Source: Hysterangium stoloniferum
Lineage: Eukaryota > Basidiomycota > Agaricomycetes > Hysterangiales > Hysterangiaceae
Assembly (NCBI GenBank): GCA_015178975.1
Contig: WHVD01000032.1
Coordinates: forward strand, 124,001-188,000
Direction: 5' to 3'
Length of the DNA stretch: 64,000 bases
The position numbers and the translations under genes were made by a program. The notes under the pieces are model-generated. The model ran no database searches. It was not told the origin of the DNA and was given only the letters and a program-made list of their open reading frames with translations. Below, one piece after another: positions 22,496 through 32,916 of this stretch (the stretch's first letter is position 1; each line of letters starts with the position of its first letter).

Positions 22496-22666
22496 GAGTG
22501 CCACACGATCCCTAGCCTGCCGGGATTAGTTTGGCACTCAATGTCCAGCTGAGTGTATATAGGACTCTCACGCCTTTTCTCCCTGTACGACAACATTGTT
22601 GCTTCCTCTGTGCGTAGTATTTTGTCATAGTTTCGGGTTACACAAAACGAGAGCTGTAAATGCATC
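22496..22666 (+). promoter_or_regulatory. Unique spacer with hairpin and TATA box, upstream of the right-arm gene
   Basis: The spacer holds nested inverted repeats GAGTGCCA (22496) / TGGCACTC (22532) enclosing ATCCC / GGGAT. A TATATAG follows at 22556, then an ATG at 22667 that opens the right-arm gene. TATA-to-ATG distance is 110 bp, reasonable for a fungal promoter. Only the right arm gets this promoter. Confidence 0.5.
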
Positions 22667-24147
22667 ATGAATGCCTGCCCTAAAACCCCCGTATCACCAA
22701 GTGATAGTTCCCCAGTCAAAAAACTGGCGAAAAATTTCTACTGTGAAAGCTGGCTCTCTGAGATGGACTCTGATGAACATGGGGAGCTAGAGTACTCCAC
22801 TGGCAGGTATGATTTTAGTCATTGTGACTTTTTGTGACACTTTGCGACTTTTTGTGACACTTTGCGACTTTGTGTGACACTTTGCGACTTTGTGCGACTT
22901 TTTGTGACTTTGAGACTTTGTGTGACTCTGTGACTGTTTGAACTTTTTGCGACTTTTTGCGACGACTTTGTGGGACTTTGCGACTTTTTGTGACACTTTG
23001 CGACTTTGTGTGACACTTTGCGACTTTGTGCGACTTTTTGTGACACTTTGAGACTTTGTGTGACACTTTGCGACTTTGTGCAGTGTCGCAAGCAGCTCAA
23101 CCAAGCCAAAAAAGTTGAAGGAAAACTTCAACTCCAAGTACCCCGATACATCTACCGCCCCCGCTCCAACAACAGCTGCAAGAAGCGCCGCACCGATGCC
23201 TCGCCCTACGACACCTCCATCTCGCCGCACGACTTCCCCGCCGATGAGTACGGCAGCGTCTCCCCCGTCGACGGCGCACCCTACCGCCTCCCCTACGGGC
23301 TCGCCACGGCCTACTACTCCAGCAGCAGCCACTACGTCGATGCCGTGCCCGCGCTGAACGGACCCGCCGTCCACGCGGACCCCGACGACCACTTCCCCCC
23401 GGCCGCGACATGGCACCCCGCCTTCCCCAAGCTGGGGCACACGCACGGCGGCCACCGGCCCCACGGGCCGCAAGGATACGGGTATGGGCCGCACGACCAT
23501 GGACAGGGACATGGGCACGGGCACGGGCCGCACGGCGGCGGCGGCGATGGACACGGACACGGGAACGGGCCCTACGACACGCTGCACCTCGCGCCGCTGC
23601 ACCCGATCGCGCACGGCGGTGCGCACCCCCGTACCACGCGCAGAACTGGTCCGACGAGACCGGCTCGAGCGCGGACTTTGGGGGCTTCCCGCCTGGGCTT
23701 GGTAGCGGCGCCGCGGGGAACGGCGGGAGCGGATACGGCAGCCTCAACGGGAGCGGCAGTGGTGCGGGGAACGCGAGTAGGGGCGGCAGCGGCGGAGGGG
23801 GTGGGGGCGGCACGCTGGGGCTTGGGACGCTGACGGCGCCGTTTTTCCCGCAGGGCCCTGGGGGCTCGCCGAGCACCACCACGACCAGCTCGAGCGGTAC
23901 GGCGGGGGGCGGATCGAGCGCGGAGGTGGGGCCGGGCCATTTCTCGCGGGGAGGCGTGCGACTCGCACCACACGTCGTATACTGGCTCGCATCACCCGCA
24001 CACGTCGACGACGCGCCAGTCGTACCAGCACCCGTCGGGCCTGGGGACCACGCTTGCGCTGTCCCCCGCAAATGTGCAGCATGGCAGTCTGTGGAGCAGT
24101 ATGCGGACGATGAAAACGGAGATATGAATAGGATGGATGAGTGATCA
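22667..24147 (+). pseudogene. GC-rich gene, possible HMG-box transcription-factor-like protein, frame-broken (right arm)
   Basis: A first coding segment 22667-22806 (46 codons: Ser/Pro-rich start, then KKLAKNFYCESW) ends at a GTATGA donor. The inner satellite array (22819-23083) follows like an expanded intron and ends at a TGCAG acceptor. The next segment encodes KYP / RYIYRPR followed by basic CKKRR, similar to the last helix and tail of an HMG box (YPxYxYxPR). The two halves are in adjacent frames, with a break in the C run at 23141-23144. A long low-complexity region with high third-position GC follows, rich in His/Gly (about 23450-23580) and then Gly/Ser, with further frame changes near 23628 and 23945. 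HMG identity rests on a short motif; the protein could be another Gly/His-rich regulator. Base composition is far above the surrounding AT-rich DNA, suggesting capture of a host gene. Confidence 0.45.
22819..23083. repeat. Inner satellite array, right arm
   Basis: Units such as TTTGTGACACTTTGCGAC. It fills the apparent intron of the right-arm gene and mirrors the left-arm array at 22088-22352. Confidence 0.85.
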
Positions 24148-24770
24148 CGTTTCGCCATCGTCTCCTCTGGCCGGCTCCCTTTGGTTATCCCCCCCCACTT
24201 CTATTGCTATCCTCTCCAGCTAGACTTGGAGTTGGATTCCCTTTTTCTTGCTCAGCATATTATATCACACCATCACGCCCACAGCACCTCTCCCCGCCTT
24301 GTCATCCCGCCCCAGCCAGCACTGCGCCAGCTTTCAAGATTTATACAAGTAAAAAGTATATTCTACTTAATATAACCAATGTCTCGTTTATATCCTGTGC
24401 TTGATGATACTGGTATCGACACTCAACTACCTGTACCTACCCACCATCACCCCAGCCTGCCCCCTGCCGCTGCCGCCATCTTGGATACTGCCTGCCCCAA
24501 GCCCCATTTTCTTGTTCCATGCCATCATCCCCCAGCTTCAAATTCACATGCGATGTGTACCTCCTACTGTATATCAGGTTTGCTGTGGCTTCTTCTTAAC
24601 ATAGATTATGTATATAATTGATAGTGATGCGTTTTTTTCCTCCCTTTGTCCATGTGCTGTGTGTATAGTGTATCATTGTTTGTGGTCATAGAGAAAAGAG
24701 GATAATAGAAATTTTGGAGGCTTTTTACATAGATTATTATTGTGTGAAGACACTGTGCTATGATTTGTGA

Positions 24771-25231
24771 CACTTTTGTGACTTTTTGCAACACGACTTT
24801 TTGCGATACTTTGCGACTTTGTGCGACACTGACTTTGTGCGACTTTGTGACTTTATGTGACACTTTGCAACTTTGCAACTTTTCAAAGAGTCACAAAGAA
24901 TAAGTTGCAAAGAGTCTAAAAAAGTCGCAAAGAGTCTAAAAGAGTCGCAAAGAATCTAAACGAGTCACAAAAAGTCGCAAAGAGTCTACATGAGTCACAA
25001 AGAGTCTATAACAGTCATAACGAGTCTATAAGAGTCACAAAGAGTCCAAAAGAGTCACAAAAAGTCCAAAAGAGTGCAAAAAGTCCAAAAGAGTGGCAAA
25101 AAGTCCAAAAGAGTCACAAAAAGTCCAAAAGAGTCGCAAACAGTCACAAACAATCACAAAGAGTCTAGAATAGTCGCAAAAAGTCTAAAAGAGTCGCACT
25201 CTAGCCTCCTGAAAACTTGCAAATCACATTG
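24771..25231. repeat. Outer satellite array, right arm
   Basis: Units AAAAGAGTCACAAAAAGTCC of about 20 bp. It has one unit fewer than the left-arm partner array. Confidence 0.85.
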
Positions 25232-25749
25232 AATATTCCCAAACACTTGCCAATTGTAATGAATCACACTGTATCTTTTCAAATATTTGCAAATCGTGCT
25301 GAATTGCAAAATATCGGTTCAGGGTTTCTCACCTTGAAAAACCTCTAAGAAACTCATGGAAAATCATCAATTTCTTCATGATTTCACAAACAGATTTTTT
25401 GAATTTCCATAGTGTTTGTGACCAAGGAAAATTTTGTTGAAATATATAATTATTCAATGATTTTATGTATAATTAAATTGTAAATTTCATCATGGTTTTC
25501 CCCTTGACAAAACATTAAAAAAACTTTGTCTTGGCTCAAGATTTTTTCAGGCAGAGAACCATAGTTTTCACTGAATTCCCTCAGAGGCAAAATTAAGTAG
25601 AAATATGTGGTTTTCAATTGATTTCTCTAGGCACATTATTACAGTTTTCATAGGATTTTCTTAGGTGGAAAAATCCTAACAAAATACAGGGTTTTCTAAA
25701 AGTTTTCTTATTCAGAAAATCCATAAAGAATAGGCTATTTCCAACAATA

Positions 25750-25824
25750 CTACCTTTTGAACAAGTTATACTACTCACTATCAAGTGTGCATACAGTAAG
25801 TGGCATAACTTGTTCAAAGGGTGG
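25750..25824. mobile_element. 75-bp TA-flanked mini inverted-repeat element
   Basis: Ends CTACCTTTTGAACAAG and its near inverse CTTGTTCAAAGGGTGG, each about 20 bp, are separated by about 35 bp and flanked by TA (25748-25749, 25825-25826). The TA target fits a Tc1/mariner-derived MITE. It begins exactly where the palindrome right arm stops. Confidence 0.5.
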
Positions 25825-25826
25825 TA

Positions 25827-26092
25827 TTAAGCCTTACAGCTTAGGGAATATTTATACACAATATATAGTATTAGTCACACCAGCTTATATGCAAATCAAG
25901 GAAGAATTGAATGAAGGGGAGCCATTGCACTGATATTTCACTGAATATTAAATAGCATCTCATAAGGCCAACTATATACATAAATATATAGACCTATACT
26001 ATATAGTACACACCCCAAATAATTTTGTCTTAATTGGGTCCCTTTCCTGAGATACAGCACAATTTGTCTGTAGGTCGAAAGTAGAATTTTTT
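25827..26092. other. AT-rich spacer, no gene seen
   Basis: TATATA-rich sequence between the mini-element and the stop codon of the membrane protein gene. GGACCCAATTAAGACAAAAT on the minus strand near 26020-26045 looks like a transposon end, but no partner was found. Confidence 0.4.
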
Positions 26093-27239
26093 TCAAAACT
26101 TTGAACTCCACCTTAGGTACTCTGTAATAACTTCAGTCCTGGTTAATATAACCCCCATCTTCAAACCATGGAGCCCTTGTTGTGGATTGCAGTTATGCAT
26201 CTCGACCTCAATTCCTGATGCTGTCATTGCCGAGTTGAGGTTTGTATTCGATATCGGCATGGAACCGGTGTGGAAGCCGAAGGAAGTGTTTGTGTTCGAG
26301 CGACCAGCGGTCGCCTGGGCCACGAGATCAGTAGTCCATGACTTGCCGTTCATGACTCGGAAAATAATGAATTGAGGAGCAAGGGCCTAGATCCGTTGTT
26401 AGAAGACAAGACCCTAACGGTGCCCGGTTTACATAATAAAACTCACAAGAAACACACCCCAAATAAATAAGAACGCAGAGGCTACGGATAAAGCATTTCC
26501 ATATGTGACGGCAAGAACTATACCAAGTACACTGAATGGTAGACAGGATTCCACGAGGACCGCCGAGATACCTGTATAAATAGACAACGCGTCTTTTGAC
26601 AGGATACCTTTGAGGCGCCGTCTGGCTGCCATTAGACGGACTATGATTGCAACTGTAACATAGACATTCAGGGCGACTGAGAGGACTGCCCATGGTACTC
26701 CAAAGTTGACTGCCATCCCTGTGAAAAAGTCACCCGGTTTAGCGCTCTGCACAAGTGTGACCAAAGCCATGGCTGGGAAAGTTGCTGGATCAACGAGAAT
26801 TCTATGGCGTGATGAGAATGGACTTACCCATTGATGCTAGGTAAAGGACTATGGGAAATATGACAATTAGCCAGCTCCCATGCCAGATAATGTAACAGCG
26901 GTATATCTATAGAAAACAATTAGAAGACGTCGCAGTGTGAATTCAAATTTCTTACCAAGAGTCCATCTCCAATGAAATTGGCAGTCATGTCAGCCGCCGT
27001 ACCAAAAACTTGCCACCATGCGGAACTAGTCGCGAGCAAGTAACCCATAGGTCCGCCTTCAAAGTCTCGGTGGTCAATCCACATGAACTGCACGAGAACT
27101 ATATTGGAAAACACGGCGACACTGATGAGAGCAGTAGATGCAGTGCCGATGATAATGTAAAGGCGATATTGTTTGCGCAACATTGCATTGAAGTTGAAAT
27201 AGAGACTTAAGGAGTGGCAGAACATATACACACAGACAC
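26093..27239 (-). pseudogene. Seven-helix integral membrane protein, N-terminal exons missing
   Basis: Four exons read cleanly on the minus strand: 27239-26956, 26906-26828, 26772-26447 and 26386-26093, each with GT-AG borders. The product has several hydrophobic helices (LYIIIGTASTALISVAVFSN; then IIWHGSWLIVIFPIVLYL, AVLSVALNVYVTVAII) and a polar cytoplasmic tail. This is the pattern of a large Agaricomycete family of predicted seven-helix plasma-membrane proteins of unknown function. The first retained exon starts after a TTCACAG acceptor at 27240, but gypsy sequence begins within about 40 bp, so the first helices are absent. All retained exons stay open, suggesting truncation was the main lesion. 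Ligand and role are unknown. Confidence 0.75.
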
Positions 27240-27276
27240 CTGTGAAGGGAGATTGAGATATGCACATATGTATATC

Positions 27277-27560
27277 CTAGGGTGCAATGGGTCATCTTGA
27301 CTTCTTGTGTCTGCCAATGGATCTCAGGGTTGTGATCCCAAAGCCAAGTATAGCTGAGTAGAAGGGATTCCTTCCTGAGCTTGGTGACTGCAAACAATGC
27401 CTTGTCTGAGTGATCCTTGTAGCAGAGGACCAATTCGACAACTTTAGTGATTAAATCTGCTTCATTGGGTGTCCCATCAACATTTTATACATGAATTGGG
27501 TAGATGAGTGATTGTGTGGCAATTCCATTTTCATACACATAGTCTCAGTCAATGAATAGG
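27277..27560 (-). pseudogene. Retropepsin-like domain of the gypsy remnant
   Basis: The active-site stretch reads as DCGATGLFID near 27555-27520 on the minus strand. It is followed in another frame by ALFAVTKLRKE and YTWLWDHNPEIHWQTQEVKM (27400-27290), the flap and C-terminal part typical of fungal gypsy proteases. Frame changes break it. It ends where homology to gypsy stops, next to the membrane protein gene. Confidence 0.75.
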
Positions 27561-29100
27561 CCAGTTGCACCACAATCAACCAATGCACAAGTTGATCAGA
27601 GGAGACCAGTGTTAGTTGTTTGGAGCTTAACTCTTAGGTGTGATGATTTGGCAGTTGCAGTTGAGGCAATAATGAGAGATTTTGGAAGACAATGTTCCCA
27701 AACAGGTCTCCGACAATGTGAATGGACTGAAGGGGGGCTTGGGTGGGTCTGGTATGACTTGAATCCAGTGTTCTCACTCAGTGGAGGTTTAACTTTGGAT
27801 GTATTAACTGCACATACATCATCAACTGAGAGAACACTGAATCTACTCAAAAGTGGCAGCAAGGGCATACCCTTCACTCATTGCCATTGGGAAAGCCTGA
27901 AACATCCTGTAGATCAGCCCCTCAAGGAGAATCATCAGATTTGGCCACCCTACTACAAGCAATTCAGACATCAGCTTTGGTGAGAAGGATGTCCATGGCC
28001 ATTTCCTGCCCTTCATCATTGAGACTAGTAAGTAATGAGTGGATCCTTTGTAATTTCCATGGGCAGTCTCAACTGAAGTGACCTGGCTGATGACATTTGA
28101 AGCAGGGTTGAGGGGAGACCATCACCTTTGGTTGCATTGACATCCATCATGTCAATTGGTTTAGAGGAGGGCAGTATCAGTGTAAGATATGGGGGATGTG
28201 GAGAAACAACACATGGGAGCATTGGGGGCCTTAGTGGGACCAGTTGTGTCATGACACCTGCAGAGTGAAAGATATCATTCTCATTTCAGTTTTGGTTGAA
28301 GTGGGAGGCAGAATTGTACCATCCTTGTTTGTGATTGTCCTTCGGGCAGTTTTCCATTGTTGCAACCTTGGCCTGGATGCTCAGTAATAGCCCATGTTGG
28401 TACTTCATGACAATGGCCAGAGGGTCTTTGTAACCTGCGAGGTCAATGAGTTCTTGGAACTCATCTGTGTACTCATTGACTGTTCTTTGGGCTTGGTGGT
28501 AAGTTGTTCCTTCTAATTTGATATGGGCCATAGCTGCTTCATTTTCTGGGAAACACTTGCGTTCAAAGGTCTGTGCAAAGGTTTCCCATGAAACCACTGT
28601 TTCTCCTTGACTCCACAGTTTCATGAGCTGGTTTGCAAAAAAGGCAGCTCAACCAGTCTTTGTGAACAACACCACCCATTGTACCTTTGTCTCATCCATC
28701 TGAAACTTTGATCCATTCATACTGATATACAGTGACTCAAAAAACCCTTTGCATGTTTTGTACTTCAGACTTATATCCCTGATAGCTCAAAGAATAAAAA
28801 TGCAAAAATATCAAGAATATTTGTGAATATGCTCTATCTTATCTAGATTATGGAAGTATGGTGCCATTACATAAGCTCAAAGTATGGAAATATTACAAAT
28901 ATTTATATACAAGAGACTCATGTGAAGGGCTTTTTTGCTGGCAACTTTGATGACTATAAATACTTATAGTCATGTGACCTTGTTGATTGTTTACCTCCAA
29001 TTAGATTTATATCAACAAAATCACATGATGTCATATGACCATGTTGTACTGGAGTATAAATATATCACCTTTAACAACTAGTAATACCCCAATTCCCAAG

Positions 29101-30719
29101 ATGTGCACTTTGTCTCTTGCCAGCCAGAATCATATCCTCTCACTGCTTGATGCTGGTCATTCAGCTAGCCACATTGCAGTTTCTACTGGTCATAGCATTG
29201 GCACAGTCTCAAAGCTTCACTCTAAGCATTGTTCTCATCTCTCAGTCCATTGGTGGTCATCCCCAAAGCTTTCCCCTACCAACATTCACTATGCACAGTG
29301 TCTCATCAGCCCTGGGAGGAGGCTGACACTGCTGTTGATGTGACCAAAGCCCTTAGGAATCTCACCAACCAGTCCATTTCTACCCAAACTGTGTGCAATC
29401 ATCTCAAGATGGTTGGGATGAAGGCTGTGATGAAGAAGAAAAGCCCCTTCTTAGCAAGAAGCATAGGAAGGCAAGGATGGACTTTTCTATAGCACATCAG
29501 CTTGGACTGTGGAGGACTAGAAGAAGGTGGTGTGGTCTGATAAAACCAAAATCAACAGGTTGGAGTCAGATGGGAGGAAGTGGGTCTGGAAAAAGACTGT
29601 TGAGGGCTTGAGTAACAGGCTGGTTCAGGGGACTCAGAAGTTTGGAGGAGGATCTGTGATAGTATGGGGGTGCATGCTGTGGGAAGGACCTGGGTATGCT
29701 TGCAAGATAGATGGGAGGATGGATGGTGTGAGAGGTACAGCAAAATATACTCAGGAAATATAGTCTGGATGAGCTCATACTATATTTCCATTATTATTTC
29801 TACTTTCTCTCTATTTTATTATACACATATAATTAGTTTGATGACCTATGTATTTGGTACATCAACTCTTGTGGGCACATACACGCCAGACTTATGTATT
29901 CTAGCGCCTGTAGTTAGAACTCAGACACTTTTACCCCGCAACCACAACTTACCCAGACACTAGTTAGTGTCCTGTAAGTTGTGATTGGGGTATCATCTCG
30001 ACTGTCACAGTTGGACTTTAACTATCTATGTAATCAGAGTTTCGAACTGTACCAGTCGAAACTCCACCTTTATCTCAATCTGCACAGACTACATCCATGC
30101 TACTCTGTTATTTGACTCTCTCATTATTCTCTTCTACACTTGAGCAGTCATTCAGAATTGTACTTAACAGTCGATTCTCCTTATTCATTTTAGCTCTCTA
30201 CTCTACTTTAGATTGCTATTTCACTCAACCGTATTGAACAAAATAGTCAATACATCTTCATGTCAAACCTAAATGGTCGATATTCTTCATCTATAGAACG
30301 GGTAGAACTTCCACCACTCTTTACAGATGGAGACCTTTATCCCAAGATTATGGAGGAGGACCTTCAAGCCAGCCTCAACTATTATGGAAAATCTGTGGAT
30401 GATGTCATCTTCCAGCAAGATAATGACCCCAAGCATACTTGCAAGAAGGCCCAGACTTGGTTTCAAAATAATAATTTCAATGTCCTCCCATAGCCAACAC
30501 AGTCTCCAGACCTCAACCCCATTGAACACTTGTGGGATCATATCAAGAGGAGGCTGGGGGAGTAGAGATTGAACCAAAAAGGATACTGGAGTTGTGAGAA
30601 AGAGTGGAGGAGGAGTGGAACAAGATTGATGCAGAGGTGTGTTAGAATTTGATTGAAAGTATACCTAGGAGGGTTGCAGCTGTGTTGAAGGCAAAGGGTG
30701 GCTATCCCAAGTACTGAAT
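29101..30719 (+). pseudogene. Tc1-type DDE transposase, interrupted by solo LTR
   Basis: The start (MCTLSLASQNHILSLLDAGH) encodes the N-terminal helix-turn-helix. Frame shifts follow near 29290 and 29500. The core reads WSDKTKINRLESDG, with Lys replacing the Glu usually found after the first catalytic Asp. After the LTR (29727-30325) it resumes with FQQDNDPKHTCKKAQTW, a stop after NVLP, and SPDLNPIEHLWDH containing the last acidic residue. The 3' end is near 30719 (GYPKY). It is inactive. It is related to the transposase at 10035-10784. Confidence 0.85.
29727..30325 (+). repeat. 599-bp solo LTR inside the Tc1 transposase (TSD GATGG)
   Basis: Begins TGTGAGAGGTACAGC and ends CTCTTTACA. GATGG lies on both sides (29722-29726, 30326-30330). 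Excision with one GATGG restores the transposase sequence DGRMDG/DGDLY. It does not match the type A or B LTRs by eye, so it is a third LTR lineage. Confidence 0.85.
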
Positions 30720-31260
30720 ATAAGTAGTTTTGTGGGTCAGAGTGGTCAGCAAAGAAAACCCTTTGCATGAGTCTCTTGTATATAAACTTTTGTAATATTT
30801 CCATATTTGGAGCTTATGTAATGGCACCATACTTCCATAATCTAGATATGGTAGAGCATATTCACAAATATTCTTGATATTCTTGCATTTTTATTCTTTG
30901 AGGTATCAAGGATATAAGTCCAAAGTACAAAACATGTGAAGGGTTTTTTGAGTCACTGTACAGCAGACATGAGTTGTAGAAGGTGTGACCACTGGATCAA
31001 TCACCATTGTATGCATTCGGAATTGAAACTTTCTGACCTGAGTTGGTTTAAATTGCAGGGGGGGTCAATGTAAGTAATGCTGTCAATTGTATAGGAGTTG
31101 TTGGCAGTTGTGATTGTAAGGTGAGTTACTGAAGGATCTGCTGCAGCAAATCCATGTTTTGTTTCTGGGAGGCTTGGAGCTCTCGAATGTTGTTACTGTG
31201 CTGTTCCAGCACCTGATGAGGATCAGTCATAGAAGCTGAACATGATGGTCAAAATGAAGG

Positions 31261-31633
31261 GGGGCTGCACACAAATTCAAAGTCAATTAGATTTGTAGAG
31301 GTGACTGAACTTGTGATCTTGAATATAGTTCAAAAAATAGTGGCAGTATTTCCAATCAGTTGATGAGAGACTTCTCTTCTGTAAGGGCAACTCTCTAGAT
31401 CACACTGACTTGCACTATGACTGAGTTGGGGCACTAGCAGAGGGAATCCAAAGTAAGTCTTTATTTCACTCTGGTCTGGTGAATAACATCATGTTGTGGT
31501 CTTAAGCAGGAGCTGGCTGTGACCACAGATGACAGAGAGGCATCCATGGCAGCAGGCGTGGGCCACTACATGAGACTAGTTAAGGTACAAGGAAACTATG
31601 AGTTATAGTAAAGAAAGAGGGATGGTGGGTGGG
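31261..31633. other. Leader or LTR remnant of the gypsy remnant, no gene
   Basis: No coding frame of note. The block AGCAGAGGGAATCCAAAG at 31436 recurs as AGCAGAGAGAATCCAAAG near 32755 on the other side of the solo LTR, suggesting a duplicated stretch of an old LTR. Confidence 0.4.
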
Positions 31634-32520
31634 CGTTAAGAGCAGAAACTGATGGATGTCAGCAGACCAACAGGGACCGAATGGAAGGACCTGGCTTCAG
31701 CTTATGTGCTGCACCCTCAAAGTTACCGTCAGGTGTCCTTAAATTTCGGGCAGGTGGAAACTAGTCCTGTCAAGTAAACCTCTCAGTAAACTACTGATCG
31801 GAAACCAAAGGATAAGTCGAGGGTTGGGCTGAGGGGTCAGAGACCAAGAGTCGGAGACTGAGAGTTGGAGACTGAGAGAGTCAGAGACTGAGAGAGTCGG
31901 AGACTGAGAGAGTTGGAGACTGAGAGAGTCGGAGATTAGAGGTTGAAGTCGTAAATGTAGGTTGAATCGTAAATCGATGGAGTCAGAATGTGGTGGTCGT
32001 GAATAGATAATGGAGTTGGAAATTAGAGGGGTATATAAGTCAATCTAAGTCAATCTAAGTCAATATTCTGATTGTCCAATAACTACATTTACAGTGGGTT
32101 TATATATGAGTTGTCAGCATCTAGAAACTACTAACTAAGGGAAGAGCAGAAACACAATTGACAAATAAACTTGACTATAAACTGGAAGGTTACGATGAGA
32201 TCGGAAGCCGAGATTTAGCTGAGAGCGGAATTACGAGAAAAGGGAATAGTCCACAGGCTACAAGTATATATGGGCATATGTGAAACATAGAGTAAAACGG
32301 ATCATCATAATGAAAAGGGATGTATCAAAGCATAACCAGATGGTACAAGTATATTTTGACAGGGGCGTAAATGGGGTTTGATTGCCATGAAGGTATACGT
32401 CAGTATCAGTGTTCTGAAGGTTGCCAAAATGATGACTTGATCAATAACTTGGAACATCGATAGACTGTAGTATTCTCGGGGACCATCAGATTGCGACATA
32501 GTTACGACACGGTCGTAACA
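31634..32520 (-). repeat. Solo LTR type A, 887 bp (TSD GTGGG)
   Basis: On the minus strand it starts TGTTACGACCG (32520) and ends CTCTTAACG (31634). GTGGG flanks it at 31629-31633 and 32521-32525. It is longer than its relative at 5176-5919 (744 bp), partly because of a 16-17-bp tandem repeat GAGACTGAGAGAGTCG at about 31850-31935. Confidence 0.9.
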
Positions 32521-32525
32521 GTGGG

Positions 32526-32916
32526 AAATAAAAAGAACTGTCACAGATGCTGCAAGCATCCTGTGAGATGGGAGATGAAGGAACAGAGACGAAGAGAAGG
32601 GGAAAAGTGTTAGTGAACAATAGGGGAGATTGTCACATGAAGTGACATTGGGTGAGACCTATGATCACTAAAGAACTCAGACAAATGTAATTTGTCTGAT
32701 CCATGTTATACCTATCTATTTATATACATGTAGAGTACAATATTACTTACCTAGCAGAGAGAATCCAAAGAGAAAAGTCTAAGGAATCCTCAGCTAGTGG
32801 GTGACTAACTAAAGGTGCAGTGGAGTTTGAAAATGTGATAAAGACAAGGTGCCCTGACCCTTGACTTATGAGACTATATTAAGGAAGGTCAGGAGTGAAT
32901 TTGGAGAACATGAGAC
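32526..32916. other. Repeat-derived spacer between two LTRs
   Basis: Purine-rich sequence (GAGATGGGAGATGAAGG and similar) without a convincing frame. It contains the second copy of the AGCAGAGAGAATCC block. Probably the remainder of the leader/LTR of the gypsy remnant. Confidence 0.35.

Larger units (their letters stand above)
19402..25749. repeat. Giant palindrome: arms 19402-22490 and 22681-25749, spacer about 190 bp
   Basis: Each position x in the left arm pairs with 45171 minus x in the right arm; near the outer end the sum drops to 45151 because the left arm has one extra 20-bp satellite unit. Both arms predict the same proteins on opposite strands. They are not perfectly identical: besides the extra unit, a single-base difference lies at 19821 (left) against its partner near 25330. 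Such differences argue against a simple chimeric-read artefact. Left of 19402 similar AT-rich sequence continues unpaired to 19210. Right of 25749 the pairing ends abruptly at a TA-flanked mini-element. Confidence 0.92.
28730..30958 (+). mobile_element. Tc1/mariner element with long terminal inverted repeats (TSD TA)
   Basis: CAGTGACTCAAAAAACCC at 28730 is mirrored by GGGTTTTTTGAGTCACTG ending at 30958, with TA on both sides. The inverted repeats extend over roughly 200 bp each with mismatches. It holds a transposase pseudogene interrupted by a 599-bp solo LTR. Without that LTR the element would be about 1.6 kb, the usual Tc1 size. Confidence 0.9.
28040..31230 (-). pseudogene. Gag of the gypsy remnant, split by a Tc1 element
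   Basis: The N-terminal part (31230-30961) starts with MTDPHQVLEQHSNNI, a helical segment. After the Tc1 insertion, 28727-28286 holds the capsid domain (FAQTFERKCFPENEAAMAHI, then ELIDLAGYKDPLA). A zinc knuckle CFKCHQPGH near 28100 is cut by a stop before its last cysteine. Removing the Tc1 (28730-30958) and one TA joins the two halves. Confidence 0.75.
27277..31260 (-). mobile_element. Second gypsy lineage: gag-protease remnant
   Basis: On the minus strand Gag starts near 31230, is split by a Tc1 element (28730-30958), continues to a zinc knuckle near 28100-28050 and then to a protease domain ending at about 27277. Nothing from reverse transcriptase onward remains. The left border abuts the truncated membrane protein gene. 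Its Gag and protease differ from those of the chromovirus copies at 1-5919 and 32917-41791. Confidence 0.8.

Noticed and set aside
22088..23083. CRISPR-like array, because of regular short repeats
   Set aside because: Units are contiguous satellite without unique spacers, in a eukaryotic context.
19402..25749. Palindrome as a chimeric-read assembly artefact
   Set aside because: Considered seriously, but the arms differ by a 20-bp unit and at least one base, and the spacer is unique. It is not excluded without raw reads.
27552..27983. 143-codon plus-strand frame
   Set aside because: It lies opposite the protease and zinc-knuckle part of the gypsy remnant and shows no independent features.
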